Assembly: GCA_003996215.1 (NCBI GenBank)
Contig: QJPP01001642.1
Location: 186,001-250,000, forward strand
Direction: 5' to 3'
Length of the DNA: 64,000 nt
DNA from: Jaltomata sinuosa
Lineage: Eukaryota > Streptophyta > Magnoliopsida > Solanales > Solanaceae
Shown: positions 21,585-32,445 of the stretch, in pieces
How positions within the stretch are numbered: position 1 is the stretch's first letter
Layout of the letters: every line of letters starts with the position of its first letter
Made by a program: the position numbers and the translations under genes
The notes under the pieces: generated by a model
What the model saw: the letters and a program-made list of their open reading frames with translations, nothing else
The model's database searches: none
Told to the model about the DNA's origin: nothing

Positions 21585-24500
21585 TGTGATGACCCTTCTG
21601 GTTATCTTCAAGTTTACGCATTTATTGTACTGTTAGAGATTTTCTATAGCAGCCCCAAGTCATTTATGGCTTGCTGAGACTGGTAGTTCAGTGCCCTGGT
21701 TGTTCGTTTGGTCGTCTTGGCCGTTTTCCTGTTTTAGAGCTTAAAGTTAGAATATCATTGACTTTAGTTAACATTCTTAGCTAACGTGCTCGGAATTGAA
21801 TTCTGACAGTTCTGTTAGCTTTGGAGTGTTGAGTTTGGTCTAGTTAGACCTTTAGTTGAGGCCTGAGAACTTCTGGTGTGGGTTTTGTGTTGTTTTCTCA
21901 GTTTTCAGGCCATTTAGAGTTGAAAGTGTAACTTTGGGTGACTTTCGATGATCGGAGTGTCGGATTTGAAATCCGATGATTCCATCAGCTCCGGAATGTT
22001 GAGTTTGGGTTGGGAAGGTGTTTGGTTCGGGTTCCGGGTGAGATAAACTCATTTCGAGCCTTTGGGTTCAGAGTCGTTAGTGTTGACTTGGGTCAACATT
22101 TCTTTGAAACGACCTTTTATGGAAGTTTCATCGATTTCATTGGGTCCGGAACATCGTTTCCACTTTGTTAGCATTATTGGTTTTCGAATATTATGGGGTT
22201 GCAGGTGGTAATGAAATCATGTTAGTCCCGTCAAGTTTTCAAAAGTTGCAGACTTTTCAAGTTGCAGGTGCACACATCAGCCTCAATCACGACCGCGAGC
22301 CCAGCCTTCGCAATGGTGATGAAGTGCCTGAGCTCCTGTTCTTTGCGATCGCGTGGCTAGCCTCGACGATCGCAATGGTCTAGCCAGCATGGTCCTCGAG
22401 ATTGCGAGGGGTCCATTCGCGATCGCGATGAACAGTATATAAGCTCCTAACTTCGTCTCTTTCACTCAAAAACTCGAAAGCCTCCATTGTTACTTCTCTA
22501 AACTTTTTCTAGCTTGGTCTTTGATCGATTGTGGGTGTTGGGTGCTAAATTCCTTGGTCCCAATCGTTCCTCCATCATAATTGGTATGTTTTAACCACTT
22601 TAATCCTTCAAATTACCTCTTCTTGATTCCTAAATTGCTCCTTATGATGGATGGATGGTTTGACCCATTTCCTTGGCCAATTTCCCTCTTAAGCCCGAGC
22701 ATGCACCCCTTGGAGGGTGGTGATCATCGTGCTCCTTCATTTTTGGTCTCGGATAACGGGGCCCACGGGCCCGCCGGTAACCCAAATTTTAGCCCAGCTA
22801 TTACTATGGTGATATGGGTGTCGTTAGGATTGCCTTGATATGTTTATTATGTTATGGATAGTTTGATCCTTGTTCAGAGCTTCTCGGAGCAGCCTGGCCC
22901 CGGATATCGTCGTTCCCGCAGCTTGTCGTCGAACGACAGGTAGATTACGGTCTAAACTCCTAGACTAAGCATATATCAGGTAAAATTGTACTAGTTGGCA
23001 TCCTTGGGTTAGGTTATTAGGTTGGTATCATAAACCTTGACCGCTTTTCCATGATCCGTCCAATTTCTTTCCTCCGTTGTGTGTGGCATTCTTATTACTT
23101 GATATGATTACCCTTGTGGTCCTGTGAGGCCTTGTTGACTCTGGAACATAGAAGGTGGGATTATTGGGAATGTCCGCGAGTCCCGGACATAGAAATATCT
23201 TTCTAGGCTGGTTATGCTTGCTGAGTAGCTTTGGGAGCCTGTGCAGGGCTGATAGGTTGTTGTGAGCTGCTGGGCGGCTATTGTGTGCTGGTCATATCAT
23301 TTCCATGCATATAAAGAGATTTATCCCACATTTTACTATGATTTTGGCTTCGGGCCTACTGGGACTGATTTTCTTAAACTTTGCAAGCCCCCAGGGGCCC
23401 GTTTTCGATGAAATTGGATTTGGAAATGATTTGACTTGATATGTGGATCTTCTTGGGGTAAAGAAAGTTAAATTTGGTTTTATCATGATTTTGTTACTGT
23501 TGCTAGACTCGACCGGGTCGAGGTTCTAGCTGAGTTTTCTTACTGATTTGAGTTCACTTTAGCCTCGGTCGAACCAAGCATTTGAGTTGACTTTCTACTG
23601 TTTTAGACTCGGCTACTCCCCGGGCACACTTGGAGGAATTTTTGAGATTTCATCTACTACCTTAGTCCTGTACAGGGTCTGGGCATGCATATTCGAGATT
23701 TAGCCACTGGCTTGAACCCGGACTCGATTCCAGAGGACACTTTTTGATCCGGTGTTTTAGTATGAGGTCCGGGACCTCCATGGACCTTGCCGCCCCGGGC
23801 CTGAGGCTTTAGGCTGCGTGTGCTGGGAGGAGGGTATATGGCGGAGTACAGGTATACGGGCAACGTCCTTCTATGGAACCTACCTGCTGGTCTCGATCAG
23901 CACCAGAGGAGGTACATACAGAGTTTTAATCCACCCTGAGGTTATCATGGATCATATCATTCATTGCTTGAGGTTCTGACCTTGTTTACTGTTTACTGTT
24001 TGTACGCTACGATAGTATGGGATGCTGTAGGGTTTGTTTTCACTTGTTTGCATTCCCAGTTGTATGGGCGACCGGGGGACCGTAGGTAGACTCTTGTTAC
24101 TTTATTACAGTTATAAGTATGAGATTGGTTACCACAATGTTGTTAGTTTTGGATTGAGATTGTCATGATTAGCTTGGTTATTGATTTTGTTTCCCGAGCA
24201 AGTCTACCTTTATTCCTCGCTCCTTTTTCTTATTCTTGAGGTTATCGATATACCGCCCATTATACTGTTGTTGCAGGGACCCCAGGTGCGCCATTTCTTA
24301 CTTTCACCTGTGCCTGTGTGTATATATTCCTACTTTCTAGAGTTGTATGTTGCTTTCTGTTGTCTTCCCTCTAGGCTAGTTCTTGTGTACCTTATTATTG
24401 ATTTCTGTGACTGTTTACTTCTATTCTGTCTGCTATTGCTCTTTTACCTTATATGTGCCCAGTCGGCCTATGATACCTACTGAGTACCTTATGCTTCGCA

Positions 24501-24974
24501 TTTGGTGCTCATTCTACACTCTGCATCTTCTGGTGCAGATCCTAGTGTGGGCCATCGCCGTTAGAGAACCGGGGACTCGTGCGGGGTGCTATTTTTGGAT
24601 CATCCAGGCTGAGGGTGAACTCTTGGCATTCAGAGCTTGACTTTAGTTTATCTTTTGTATATTCTACACTCTGTTACTACTCGGAGATAGCTTGTGTATA
24701 TATATATTTCTTTTGGAACCTTGTACTCCTTATGTAGTTCGGGCTTTTATATGCTATGATACCCGAGTTTGGGTTGGTTTAACTTCCGCCTTGTATTTAT
24801 ATTACTCCTGTTATCCAATTTATTCATCTTGTTCCCTTGCTTCTGCTTATTTATTTGTTCTTCCACTTAAACTGTTATAAGGTAGCCCATTACTAACCAT
24901 TCTGGACTACAGGGATTGGTTCGCCTACTGGGGGGTTGTAGGTGCCATCATGACCGAGAAATCGGGTCATGACA
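21585..24974 (+). repeat. 3' LTR of element E
   Basis: Starts TGTGATGACCC, ends GGTCATGACA. Length 3390 against 3417 for the 5' copy. The palindromic cluster has lost bases relative to the 5' LTR (about 30 around 22430). TATA box at 22436-22443. No genes. Confidence 0.95.
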
Positions 24975-24979
24975 AATTC
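24975..24979. other. Target-site duplication of element E, right copy
   Basis: AATTC, identical to 12931-12935. Confidence 0.95.
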
Positions 24980-26250
24980 CTTCACCCTACTATCAGTCGA
25001 TGTAACTCTCTTGAGGACTTGAGACAACATGTCCTCAATCTTGAAATGTCTAGGGTTACTCACCATTGGTTGGTAAGGAGACACATCGGCCTTTGGTAGA
25101 GGCACATAGGGGTTGGTACTATGATGATAGTAGTAACCATTGTCTCTTTCATGATAATTCCATTGACCTTCACGGTCTCTACCCAACTCCCTATCTCTCC
25201 AATGATTTCCCTTGTCACTGTTCCAACATTGGTTCTCATCCCTCGAATGCTAAGGACCTTCGTCGGTACCTTGGTATCCGGTCCAAGAACCCTCTTCAAG
25301 GTAATATGCCTCCTTATCCACAGGGGAATACACACCTTTATCATGAGCTCTAGTACCGTAAGTCCCCATAACATTCACACTTTTATTTCCAGCCCCCATC
25401 ATATATTTGGCCAATAGATCAATTTGCTTCAACATCTTGGCCATTGTTTCATCTATCTCCTCTTCGTTTCACCTCATTTCACTTGTCATAATGGATGAAG
25501 TCACCCCAAGGAAACATTGGCCTCTCTAGTATGCCATGCACGATTTGTCTTTGTCATCCACTATAAAAGAGCTGAGGCAATATCATATTGTTGGTCCATA
25601 ATTTTTTCGCTCGCAAGGTTGTTTGCCATAGATTTTTTCATTGAGTCCAAGGCTCGATAGAAGCTTTGAAGTAGGACATTATCAGGCAAACCATGATTCA
25701 GACACAATAAGAGCTTCTTTTTGAACCTTATCTATGATTCATGCAATGGCTCATCCAAGAGTTAGTTAAAGTTGGTAATATCATCCCTCAATTGCATCAT
25801 CCGAGAAGGAGGGAAGAATCGCACCAAAAATGCCTTAACCAATCCATTCCATGAAGTAATAGAGCCCTCAGCGAGCTCTTCAAGCCAAGCCGTTGTTTCC
25901 CCCGTCAGGGAGAATGTGAATAAATGGAACCAGATGGACTCTTGAGAAATATGGTTGATGTTAAAAGGTTGACATATCTCAATGAAGTTCCGAATATGTT
26001 GGTTGGCATCCTCATGTGCCAACCCTCCTAATAGACCTTTCATCTGAATCAAGTGGAGCATAGTGCTCGTAACATGAAATATGGCATTTCCAACAATGAG
26101 GGGGTACGCAAATTGCACCTACACTACCATGGACTACAGGTTCATTGTACACATCTATATATCCGTATATTATTTCTTGGTCACCCACTTTACTCACGGG
26201 CACCCTCTCCAAAAAATCACAAACAACAAAAAAGGTAAAAACAAACAAAC
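24975..26250 (-). pseudogene. Element D Gag N-terminal and central part
   Basis: The Athila-type Gag core is clear in 26118-25762: HLIQMKGLLGGLAHEDANQH, IRNFIEICQPF, FSLTGETTAWLEEL and AFLVRFFPPSRMMQLRDDI. Further on come DLLAKYMMGAGNKSVNVMG (about 25420) and a stretch with YHHSTNPYVPLPKAD and FKIEDMLSQVLKRVTSTDSR. The N-terminal start is in another frame around 26200-26100. The coding trace runs right up to the AATTC target site of element E. Confidence 0.85.
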
Positions 26251-26300
26251 ACTCTACAAAGTAAACTTAAACGACAATCAATTGGTGACTCAAAAACCAC

Positions 26301-26318
26301 TCTCCGGCAATGTCACCA
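26301..26318 (-). other. Primer-binding site of element D (tRNA-Asp type)
   Basis: The minus strand reads TGGTGACATTGCCGGAGA, a mutated form of the TGGCGCCGTTGCCGGGGA site that Athila-like elements use. Element C keeps a closer copy at 30799-30816. Confidence 0.75.
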
Positions 26319-26325
26319 TTTTTTA

Positions 26326-27716
26326 TGATGCTCAAAAGCACTCTCCCAAAGGAGGTAGTAGCAATTGTCAAGCAAAACAAAAGTAACTCAATGGATGGTC
26401 GGGGTCGAATCCACAGAGAGTGGAGTGATGATTTTCTAAGAGATCATCGAGAAATAATCACTAAGAGAGTAAATTCTCACATAACTTAAAGGTAAATATT
26501 GAGGGAATTGGAAAGGGGAATCTACGTATCAACTTTGATTTTAACACAAAAGCCTAATGTACACACGAGATTTGTAATCAATGAGAAGGAGACTAGGGGT
26601 ATGCTTCCGATGGGATTTTACAAAGGGTTAGGGTACTTAATTAATTATGGAAATTATCAATTAATGATACGAGTAGCATTGGTTTTAGTCATATTTGGCA
26701 ATCTCTTGATCCTCCAAATATATATTCTATGGTCTTTGCTCATGCACCATAGTTTTAACATAAACTAACCAATTCAATTGCTTGGGGAAGTCATACTATT
26801 TCTAGCTTAGACTCTTAGATGGAAGTTTCCATTGATTAAGCTATTTATAACCTCAATCTAAGGTGGAAATCTCAAATTCCAAGTATTGAATTTCTATCTT
26901 AATTATGAACCCCTCTTTCAAGCAAGAACACAATTAAGAAAACTCAATTAATGTTTGCAACCATTAGGTTTGTGATTAAAACTTGAGGAATTCAATAGAC
27001 CCATATCAATTCATTAGTTATAAGCACAATTAAACAAGACCCATATCCAAATTCAAATACATATCATGCACATACCCCTAGACAAGGAAATTAGCTTCTC
27101 ATACTAAGGCAATAAGAAGATATACCAATTGGGTAACTCATAATTCCATTCATATTCAAGCCAATATCTAAATCCAAGCTCAATCAATATAAAAATGCTT
27201 AATTCTAAGTGTGGAAGATAAAGATAGAAGAGTACTCTCAATATCTTCCTTGGGAAAACTCAATACTCCCAATTCTATATCTGCTGCACAACCTAAAAGG
27301 AGTTTTAAAAGCTTCCCAAAATGTCACTTTGCTTTGGACAAAAATTCCCTTTGGGGGTGGTGCACCGCGATGTGCAACATGATGTGCAGTTGCACCATAT
27401 GTTTTGTGCGTCGCATGTCTCTATTCCACAAACCAGTGATGCCAGTTGATTTTGTTGTGAGGTGCAAAGAGAGGTGCAAATCACATGCTGCATTATGAAG
27501 ATCACATGTCGATCTCACCTCTCTTCAGATTCTTTGATCACCTTTACACTTCAACTCTTTTTGGGCTCTTTAGGTTTAATTTCTTTGTTTTCTACTTTTG
27601 ACCAAAAGTACCTGCATTTTCATTAATAAAGGCAATAAGTACCTCTAATTCTCATCAAAACATGACAATAATTCTTGAATAAAGGCTCAATAAGTTGGTA
27701 GATTAACAACTTATCA
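26326..27716 (-). repeat. 5' LTR of element D
   Basis: In minus sense it starts TGATAAGTTGTTAATC at 27716 and ends near 26326, eight bases before the primer-binding site. It has the U5 motif GTGGATTCGACCCCGACC (about 26393-26413) and a cluster of GTGCG/CGCAC words at 27340-27530 in U3. The right flank 27717-27721 (GTAAG) would be one copy of its target site; the other was lost. Inserted in the integrase gene of element G. Confidence 0.85.
27340..27530 (-). repeat. GTGC/GCAC word cluster in U3 of LTR D
   Basis: GGTGCACCGCGATGTGCAAC, GATGTGCAGTTGCACC, TGTGCGTCGCATG and GTGCAAAGAGAGGTGC recur in both orientations within 150 bases. Same kind of cluster as in the related LTRs of element C. Confidence 0.65.
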
Positions 27717-28110
27717 GTAAGCTTAGTCCTAGGTTCATTGGGCCATTTGAGATCCTTCATCGCATTGGGGAGGTTACTTATGAGTTGGCCTTTCCTTCTG
27801 CTCTTTTTGGTGTCCATCCTGTTTTTCATATTTCTATGCTATGGCAGTATGGTCCGGATGAGTCTCACGTGCTTTAGTGGGATTGTGTTTAGTTGGATGA
27901 GTTTTTAGCTTTTGAGGAGGAGCCTGTTGCTATCTTGGACAGGCAGGTTAGGAAGTTAAGGTCCAAGGAGATTTCATTAGTTAAGGTTCAGTGGCATCAT
28001 CATCTTTTCGAGGAGGCTACTTGGGAGATCGAGGATGACATGTGGACCCACTATCCTCATCTTTTTGAGCATTTAGGTATCTTTCTTTCTTAAACTTTCA
28101 AGGATAAAGT
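27717..28110 (+). pseudogene. Element G integrase C-terminus (chromodomain end)
   Basis: Picks up at the LTR boundary of D with SPRFIGPFEILHRIG in the plus strand, then VHPVFHISMLWQYGPDESHV, two stops (at about 27875 and 27890), and AILDRQVRKLRSKEISLVKV, FEEATWEIEDD, YPHLFEH. This is the tail of a chromovirus Gag-Pol. The stop at 28090 is followed by the 'aggataaagtccttttagtagtggatgt' spacer and the LTR. Everything upstream of 27717 in this element was cut off by insertion of D and the later deletion. Confidence 0.88.
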
Positions 28111-28649
28111 CCTTTTAGTAGTGGATGTTGTAATGACCCTCTAGGTATTTTTCCTGATTTTCGTGCTTTTTACTTATTTTGAGCTTTCCCATAGTGGCTA
28201 TTGGTCATTTATGACTTTCCAGAAAGCACGGTTTGGTTCCCGAGTCATTTATTTATGTTTTTAGCTCATTTCCTTGTTTTGCAACTCTTAAGCCTAGTAG
28301 AGTTGACTTTGGTCATCATTCAGAGAAGACGACCTCTAATGAAAATTCCATCAGCGTGGTTAGCTCTAGAATGTCGGATTTGGGCTAAAGGAACCTTTGG
28401 TTTGGGTCCCGAGGCTTCCGAACTCATTTTTGGCGGTTGGATTCCATTTTGGTAAAAGTTGGTTTTTAGGCGTGGGGCCCAATTTTTGTTAAAATGATCT
28501 CCTTTTGGAGTTTTGTCAATTCTATTGAGTCCAAAATTCCATTTTTGATTAAGGAGCATAGTTTATTTGCGTTCGCAGGACCCCGAATGAATCCTGAGGA
28601 TCCATCTGGTGAAATTTTTAGTTGTCAAAATTTGCTATTGCAGCACTAG

Positions 28650-28860
28650 CCAACACTTTGCGCACACAGAGGGTCAGCTACATGCACATAGAAGGAATTG
28701 ACCCTGCCCCTCGTTGCCTTTTGCCTGCGGAGTGGCTTGGCTGCTTTTGTGTGCCTGCTAACATGCAAGCGTGAATCCTGTCATGGCTTCCACCTGTCCT
28801 GTGTGTGCGCGTGCGTGAGGTTGCATGCATGGTGGCCTGGCCGCGTGCACATAGGCCTGT
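28650..28860 (+). repeat. Alternating CG/TG word cluster in U3 of LTR G
   Basis: Contains TTGCGCACACAG, TACATGCACATAG, GTGTGCGCGTGCGTG, TTGCATGCATGG and GCCGCGTGCACATAGG. It stops about ten bases before the TATA box. Confidence 0.6.
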
Positions 28861-28870
28861 TCCTGCCACC

Positions 28871-28878
28871 TATATAAG
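28871..28878 (+). promoter_or_regulatory. TATA box of LTR G
   Basis: TATATAAGCTC, identical in core and flank to LTR E. Confidence 0.7.
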
Positions 28879-29293
28879 CTCAAACTTTGTTTTCTCCTCA
28901 TTTTTAATCGAATTCTCAATTAAATTGAGCTTCCAAGAGCTGGTTTGGAGCATTGTATTCACTCTCCTTTATTATAATAAGTCCACCTTATTCCCTATTT
29001 CCTTTTCCATCATTTCATTCACAAATTTTCTTTGTCATTTAGTAGAATTCTCTTGTTAAATTCTTCTTGATCAAGTGGAATTCGGGGTTATTTTGGGCCC
29101 CAAAATGAGTCCCGTTCGCGCTCAACTTCTGGACATGGGTTCCTAAACCCGTTGTGAACATAATTGTGAATTTTGTTTTCCATTTCGTTATACAAGCCTT
29201 TAGGGTCATTTTTTTACCCAATTTTTGGCCTAATTTTTCGTATGGCAATATGGGTGTCATTTTTCTTGTCTTGACACCTGGATTATATTCTTG

Positions 29294-29298
29294 ATAGC
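29294..29298. other. Target-site duplication of element C, left copy
   Basis: ATAGC directly before TGATAAG. The right copy is at 50943-50947. Confidence 0.92.
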
Positions 29299-29509
29299 TG
29301 ATAAGTTAGTAATCTACCAACTTATTGAGCCTATATCAATGAATTATTGTCGTGTTTCGAATAGATTTAGAGGTTCTTATGGCATTTATTGATGTCTATA
29401 CAGGTACTTTTGATAGATGATGCTAAACAAGGAAACGGACCCAAAAAGAGCTCAAATGGAGTAAAGTGTGAAGTGTTCAAAAGGCTAAAGAATTTGATAG
29501 GAGATGCAA

Positions 29510-29760
29510 TGGCCATGCGACACGCACATGCCAAGGTGCAAACCGCACCTCCTCCGACAAGAGCATAAAGTCACTGAAGAGTCTGTCACGAGGTGCCGTC
29601 GCTGTGCAACGCGCACATCCTGAGGTGCGAACCGCACACCCTTCGCACAGAGCTCCTAATTCTAGCTGAAGTCACTGGTTTAACCGGAGGCAGTGTGCGA
29701 TGTGAACATCACAACGTGTGAACCGCATGTTGCACCGCACAATGCTCGAAGGGCATTTTT
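29510..29760 (+). repeat. GTGCG/CGCAC word cluster in U3 of LTR C
   Basis: Words such as ATGCGACACGCACATG, AGGTGCGAACCGCAC, GTGCGATGTGAACATC and CCGCACAATG recur in both orientations. It is copied in the 3' LTR (47225-47465), and similar words form a second cluster in the spacer at 45000-45360. Ends about 30 bases before the TATA box. Confidence 0.75.
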
Positions 29761-29790
29761 GTCCTAATTTATAGTGACGTTTTGGGAAAC

Positions 29791-29797
29791 TATAAAA
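29791..29797 (+). promoter_or_regulatory. TATA box of LTR C
   Basis: TATAAAAGGCC, repeated unchanged in the 3' LTR at about 47510. Confidence 0.7.
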
Positions 29798-30798
29798 GGC
29801 CTTTTCAGGCATAATTGTAAATAACTTTTATCATTCTAAATATTTTGAAGATCTTTGAGCTGTATAAACATTATTCCACCTCCATTGAGAAGAGGGTTTC
29901 AATCCAAATCTCTTGGTTAACAATTTGTGTGCCTAAATTGATTCTAGAACTTGAGATTCAGCTATAATGGAAGAGATTTTTAATAACCCAGATGGTATCT
30001 CTTCTTATCTTACTATGAGTGGCTAAATTCTCTAGTCTAGGGGTGTATTGATTAGGGGTGCTTAGCTAATGGATGTGGGTGTTGTTAATTCATCTTTACA
30101 ATTGCTTATTTGACATAGGTCTAGTAATTTTACCATGTTCTAATCCTAAAATTGGTGGTTGCAAACATTAATTTACATTACTTGACTGTGTGATTGCTTG
30201 AAAGAGAATTTCATTATTGTGGATGTGAAATTGCTAGTGGGTACTTGGGAATCCATCTAGATTTGAGGCTAGAAATATCTTTTATCATAGGAATCTCCTA
30301 TTTAAGGGTCTAAGCTAGAGATAGTGTGACCTCCCCAAGCATATGTTTGTTGAATGTTAATCAAACCGATGATGTTCTACCCAAAATCATCGGAAATGTG
30401 GATGTTGATCGAGAGATAAGCATTCCACACCTATGACCAATGCTACTTATGCCAATAAGTGAGAATAGAAGTGAATTGATGATCTCCCTATCCCATAAGT
30501 GATGCCCCATCGGATATGCACCCCTAGTCGTCTAAATCTCTTGGTACACCCACCTTTAGTTTCTTGCTTTTAAAGTGAATTGCGATCGTAGTGAAAACTT
30601 TCCCAATTCCCCCCATCCTTTTACTTTTTGTTTTGGGCAAATACTCTCATTTTGAATTCAATTCGTTACAATTGAAGTTTGGCTACCCTAAGTCCCTTGG
30701 GTATGACCTCGACACTCGTTGGGTTTATAAATATTATTTTGTTGTACGATTGCCGTGGTCTGCTAATTGAAGAGCACGATTTGAGCATTCATTAAAAA

Positions 30799-30816
30799 TG
30801 GCGTCGTTGCCGGGGA
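30799..30816 (+). other. Primer-binding site of element C (tRNA-Asp type)
   Basis: TGGCGTCGTTGCCGGGGA, one base different from the site usual in Athila-like elements, four bases after the LTR. Confidence 0.9.
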
Positions 30817-31700
30817 CTTGAGTTGATAGCTATTTTTTATTGTTGTTTTGAAATCACCCTAAGAGTACTTGTTTCTTTTAATTTTGTTTGTTTTTTGTGG
30901 TTTATTTGCAGGCACACATCATTCGAGCATAAAGGCCAGTACTTCTCACTCAGCCCACTCGCTCTTGATCTTGACACCTTGCTAGACCTTAAGTTGGATT
31001 TTTGGGGGGCCGAGGGAGAAATGGGTGCTACCTCTATTAAAGAGATTAAGGATTGGTTAAAGAATAATGCAAGAAGGAATAGAGAGTTATCAATCACTTC
31101 CACATTCCTTGAATTTATGATAAGGAGTATCTCAAATGAGCAAGTTGAAACCATTAGCAGTATTGGTGCTCTTGGGGGTATGAGAACAGTAGATGATGGT
31201 GAGAGTTCAAATGATGGTAGTGATGAAGTGCTTACAGCTGTCCACAAGGTGGGTTCTCATGTCAACCCTCATAGTTTGGGTAGATATGAGCATGGGAATC
31301 AAGGTCTAAACGAATAATATAAAGACTCTAGAATGGAAAGTATGCTGGTGCAGGTGTTAGAAAAGGTAGGGGAAACTTGCGGAGTCATTGAGGAGTTGAG
31401 CCATAACCTTGAAAGTCTTGCCCAAATCGTTCAATCATACTTCATAGCCATTGAACATCTTGAAGATAGAATGCTTTGGCTGAATTCACAATTCAAATCT
31501 AAGAAAGCCGAGAATGAAGAGAGGGGTAGTGGTGTTGAGAGCTTCCTAGACCACGTTGAGGTTACAATGCCAAGGATACGCAAGCCTCAGAAAATGCAAA
31601 TTCGGGGAAATGGTGTGACCCAAGTTGTTCAACGTCAGAGCAAGGAGAATAAAGTTCTAAAACCATTCCCCACTTTTCCGCCTCCTTTCCCTCAATAACT
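30817..31700 (+). pseudogene. Element C leader and gag remnant
   Basis: Two open stretches (about 31021-31314 and 31333-31695) hold a gag-like C-terminal part: SMLVQVLEKVGETCGVIEEL resembles the D sequence DMLSQVLKRVTST, and the stretch ends PFPTFPPPFPQ, the proline-rich run before the protease linker. The conserved Gag core seen in D (AFLVRFFPPS) is not found between the PBS and 31300, so a large part of gag seems deleted or replaced. The remaining N-terminal piece (KEIKDWLKNNARRNREL) I do not recognise. Confidence 0.65.
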
Positions 31701-32445
31701 TTTGCAAGAAAGAATTGATGAGGCTCCAAATGATTTTGAGTCTTGGTTGAAGAGAATCACCATCAATGTGCTTGCAAGCACCACATTTAACAAAATGCCC
31801 GAGTATGCTAAGTTCGTGAAAGAATTATGCACCACTTGCAACTTAGAAGATGTTGGGGTAATTCAGCTATATCCATTTAGTAGTGCGATTCTTGCGGGAA
31901 ATTTAACCAATGAAGTGGTGTTGCCAGGTGTACACACAGTTTGTGATTCGAAGGGAGTTCACAAGTCCGCTAGGCTGGTGTGCGATGAAAACTCAAGTGT
32001 CAACTTGATATCGTTGGCTACTTTTAAACGAATGGAGTTGGGGCAGCCCATTGACACAAACTTGGAGTTCATCATGACAGACCGGTCAATAAGGTGCCCC
32101 ATGGGAATCGTTTGTGACATTTTGGTCAAGGTAGGGTGAATGGTGTACCCTATGGACTTTGTGATACTTGATTGAAAAGGAGGCTTTGAAATACCCATCA
32201 TCTTGGGGCATCCTAGACTAAAAACATGGCACACCTTGAGCAAACTGAACTCGGGAGAGTTAAAGTTTGAATTGAGTGATGAGGAAGCCACCTTTGATGT
32301 GAATAGATATATGAGACAACCAAGTGATCTCCAAACAACGTTCACAATTGAAAAAATCGAAGAAAGTATCAATTTGCACATGAGAGAGGGATTTATGTAT
32401 GAAGCCTTGGAAGCGGTACTATTAAATCATGATGGTGAAGGTATG
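31701..32445 (+). pseudogene. Element C protease region (split by element B)
   Basis: FNKMPEYAKFVKELCTTC is the linker before protease. VVLPGVHTVCDSKGV, CDENSSVNLISLATF (active-site loop with Gly replaced by Asn), MTDRSIRCPMGIVCDILVKVG and then a stop at about 32137 follow. The part to 32445 (HPRLKTWHT, SGELKFELSDEEATFDVN) continues to codon ATG at 32443-32445, where element B enters. The codon series goes on at 41816 in the same frame. Confidence 0.85.
32441..32445. other. Target-site duplication of element B, left copy
   Basis: GTATG before TGTGACACC. The right copy is at 41811-41815. Confidence 0.93.

Larger units (their letters stand above)
12936..24974 (+). mobile_element. Complete Ty3/gypsy chromovirus element E
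   Basis: A 12-kb element with 3.4-kb LTRs at 12936-16352 and 21585-24974, a perfect 5-bp target duplication AATTC, a perfect initiator tRNA-Met primer-binding site, and gag-protease-RT-RNase H-integrase in order. It is nested in the gag gene of element D on the opposite strand. Its genes are full of stop codons, most of them TAG where sister elements have Gln codons, but there are few length changes. So it was silenced and point-mutated rather than broken up. Element F (52572-57913) is a relative. Confidence 0.95.
11809..27716 (-). mobile_element. Athila-like Ty3/gypsy element D (5' half only, split by element E)
   Basis: On the minus strand: 5' LTR 27716-26326, tRNA-Asp-type primer-binding site 26318-26301, gag 26250-24975, then element E inserted (12936-24974, target site AATTC), then the rest of gag and the protease 12935-11809. 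RT, RNase H, integrase and the 3' LTR are absent, removed by the deletion that joined it to element A. Its LTR is of the same family as the LTR of element C (start TGATAAGTTGTTAATC against TGATAAGTTAGTAATC). D lies within the pol gene of element G. Confidence 0.85.
29299..30794 (+). repeat. 5' LTR of element C
   Basis: Starts TGATAAGTTAGTAATC and ends CATTA (CATCA in the 3' copy). Length 1496; the 3' copy without its guests is about 1461. GTGCG/CGCAC word cluster 29510-29760, TATA box 29791-29797, U5 motif TTGGGTATGACCTCGACACT at about 30698-30717. Confidence 0.92.
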
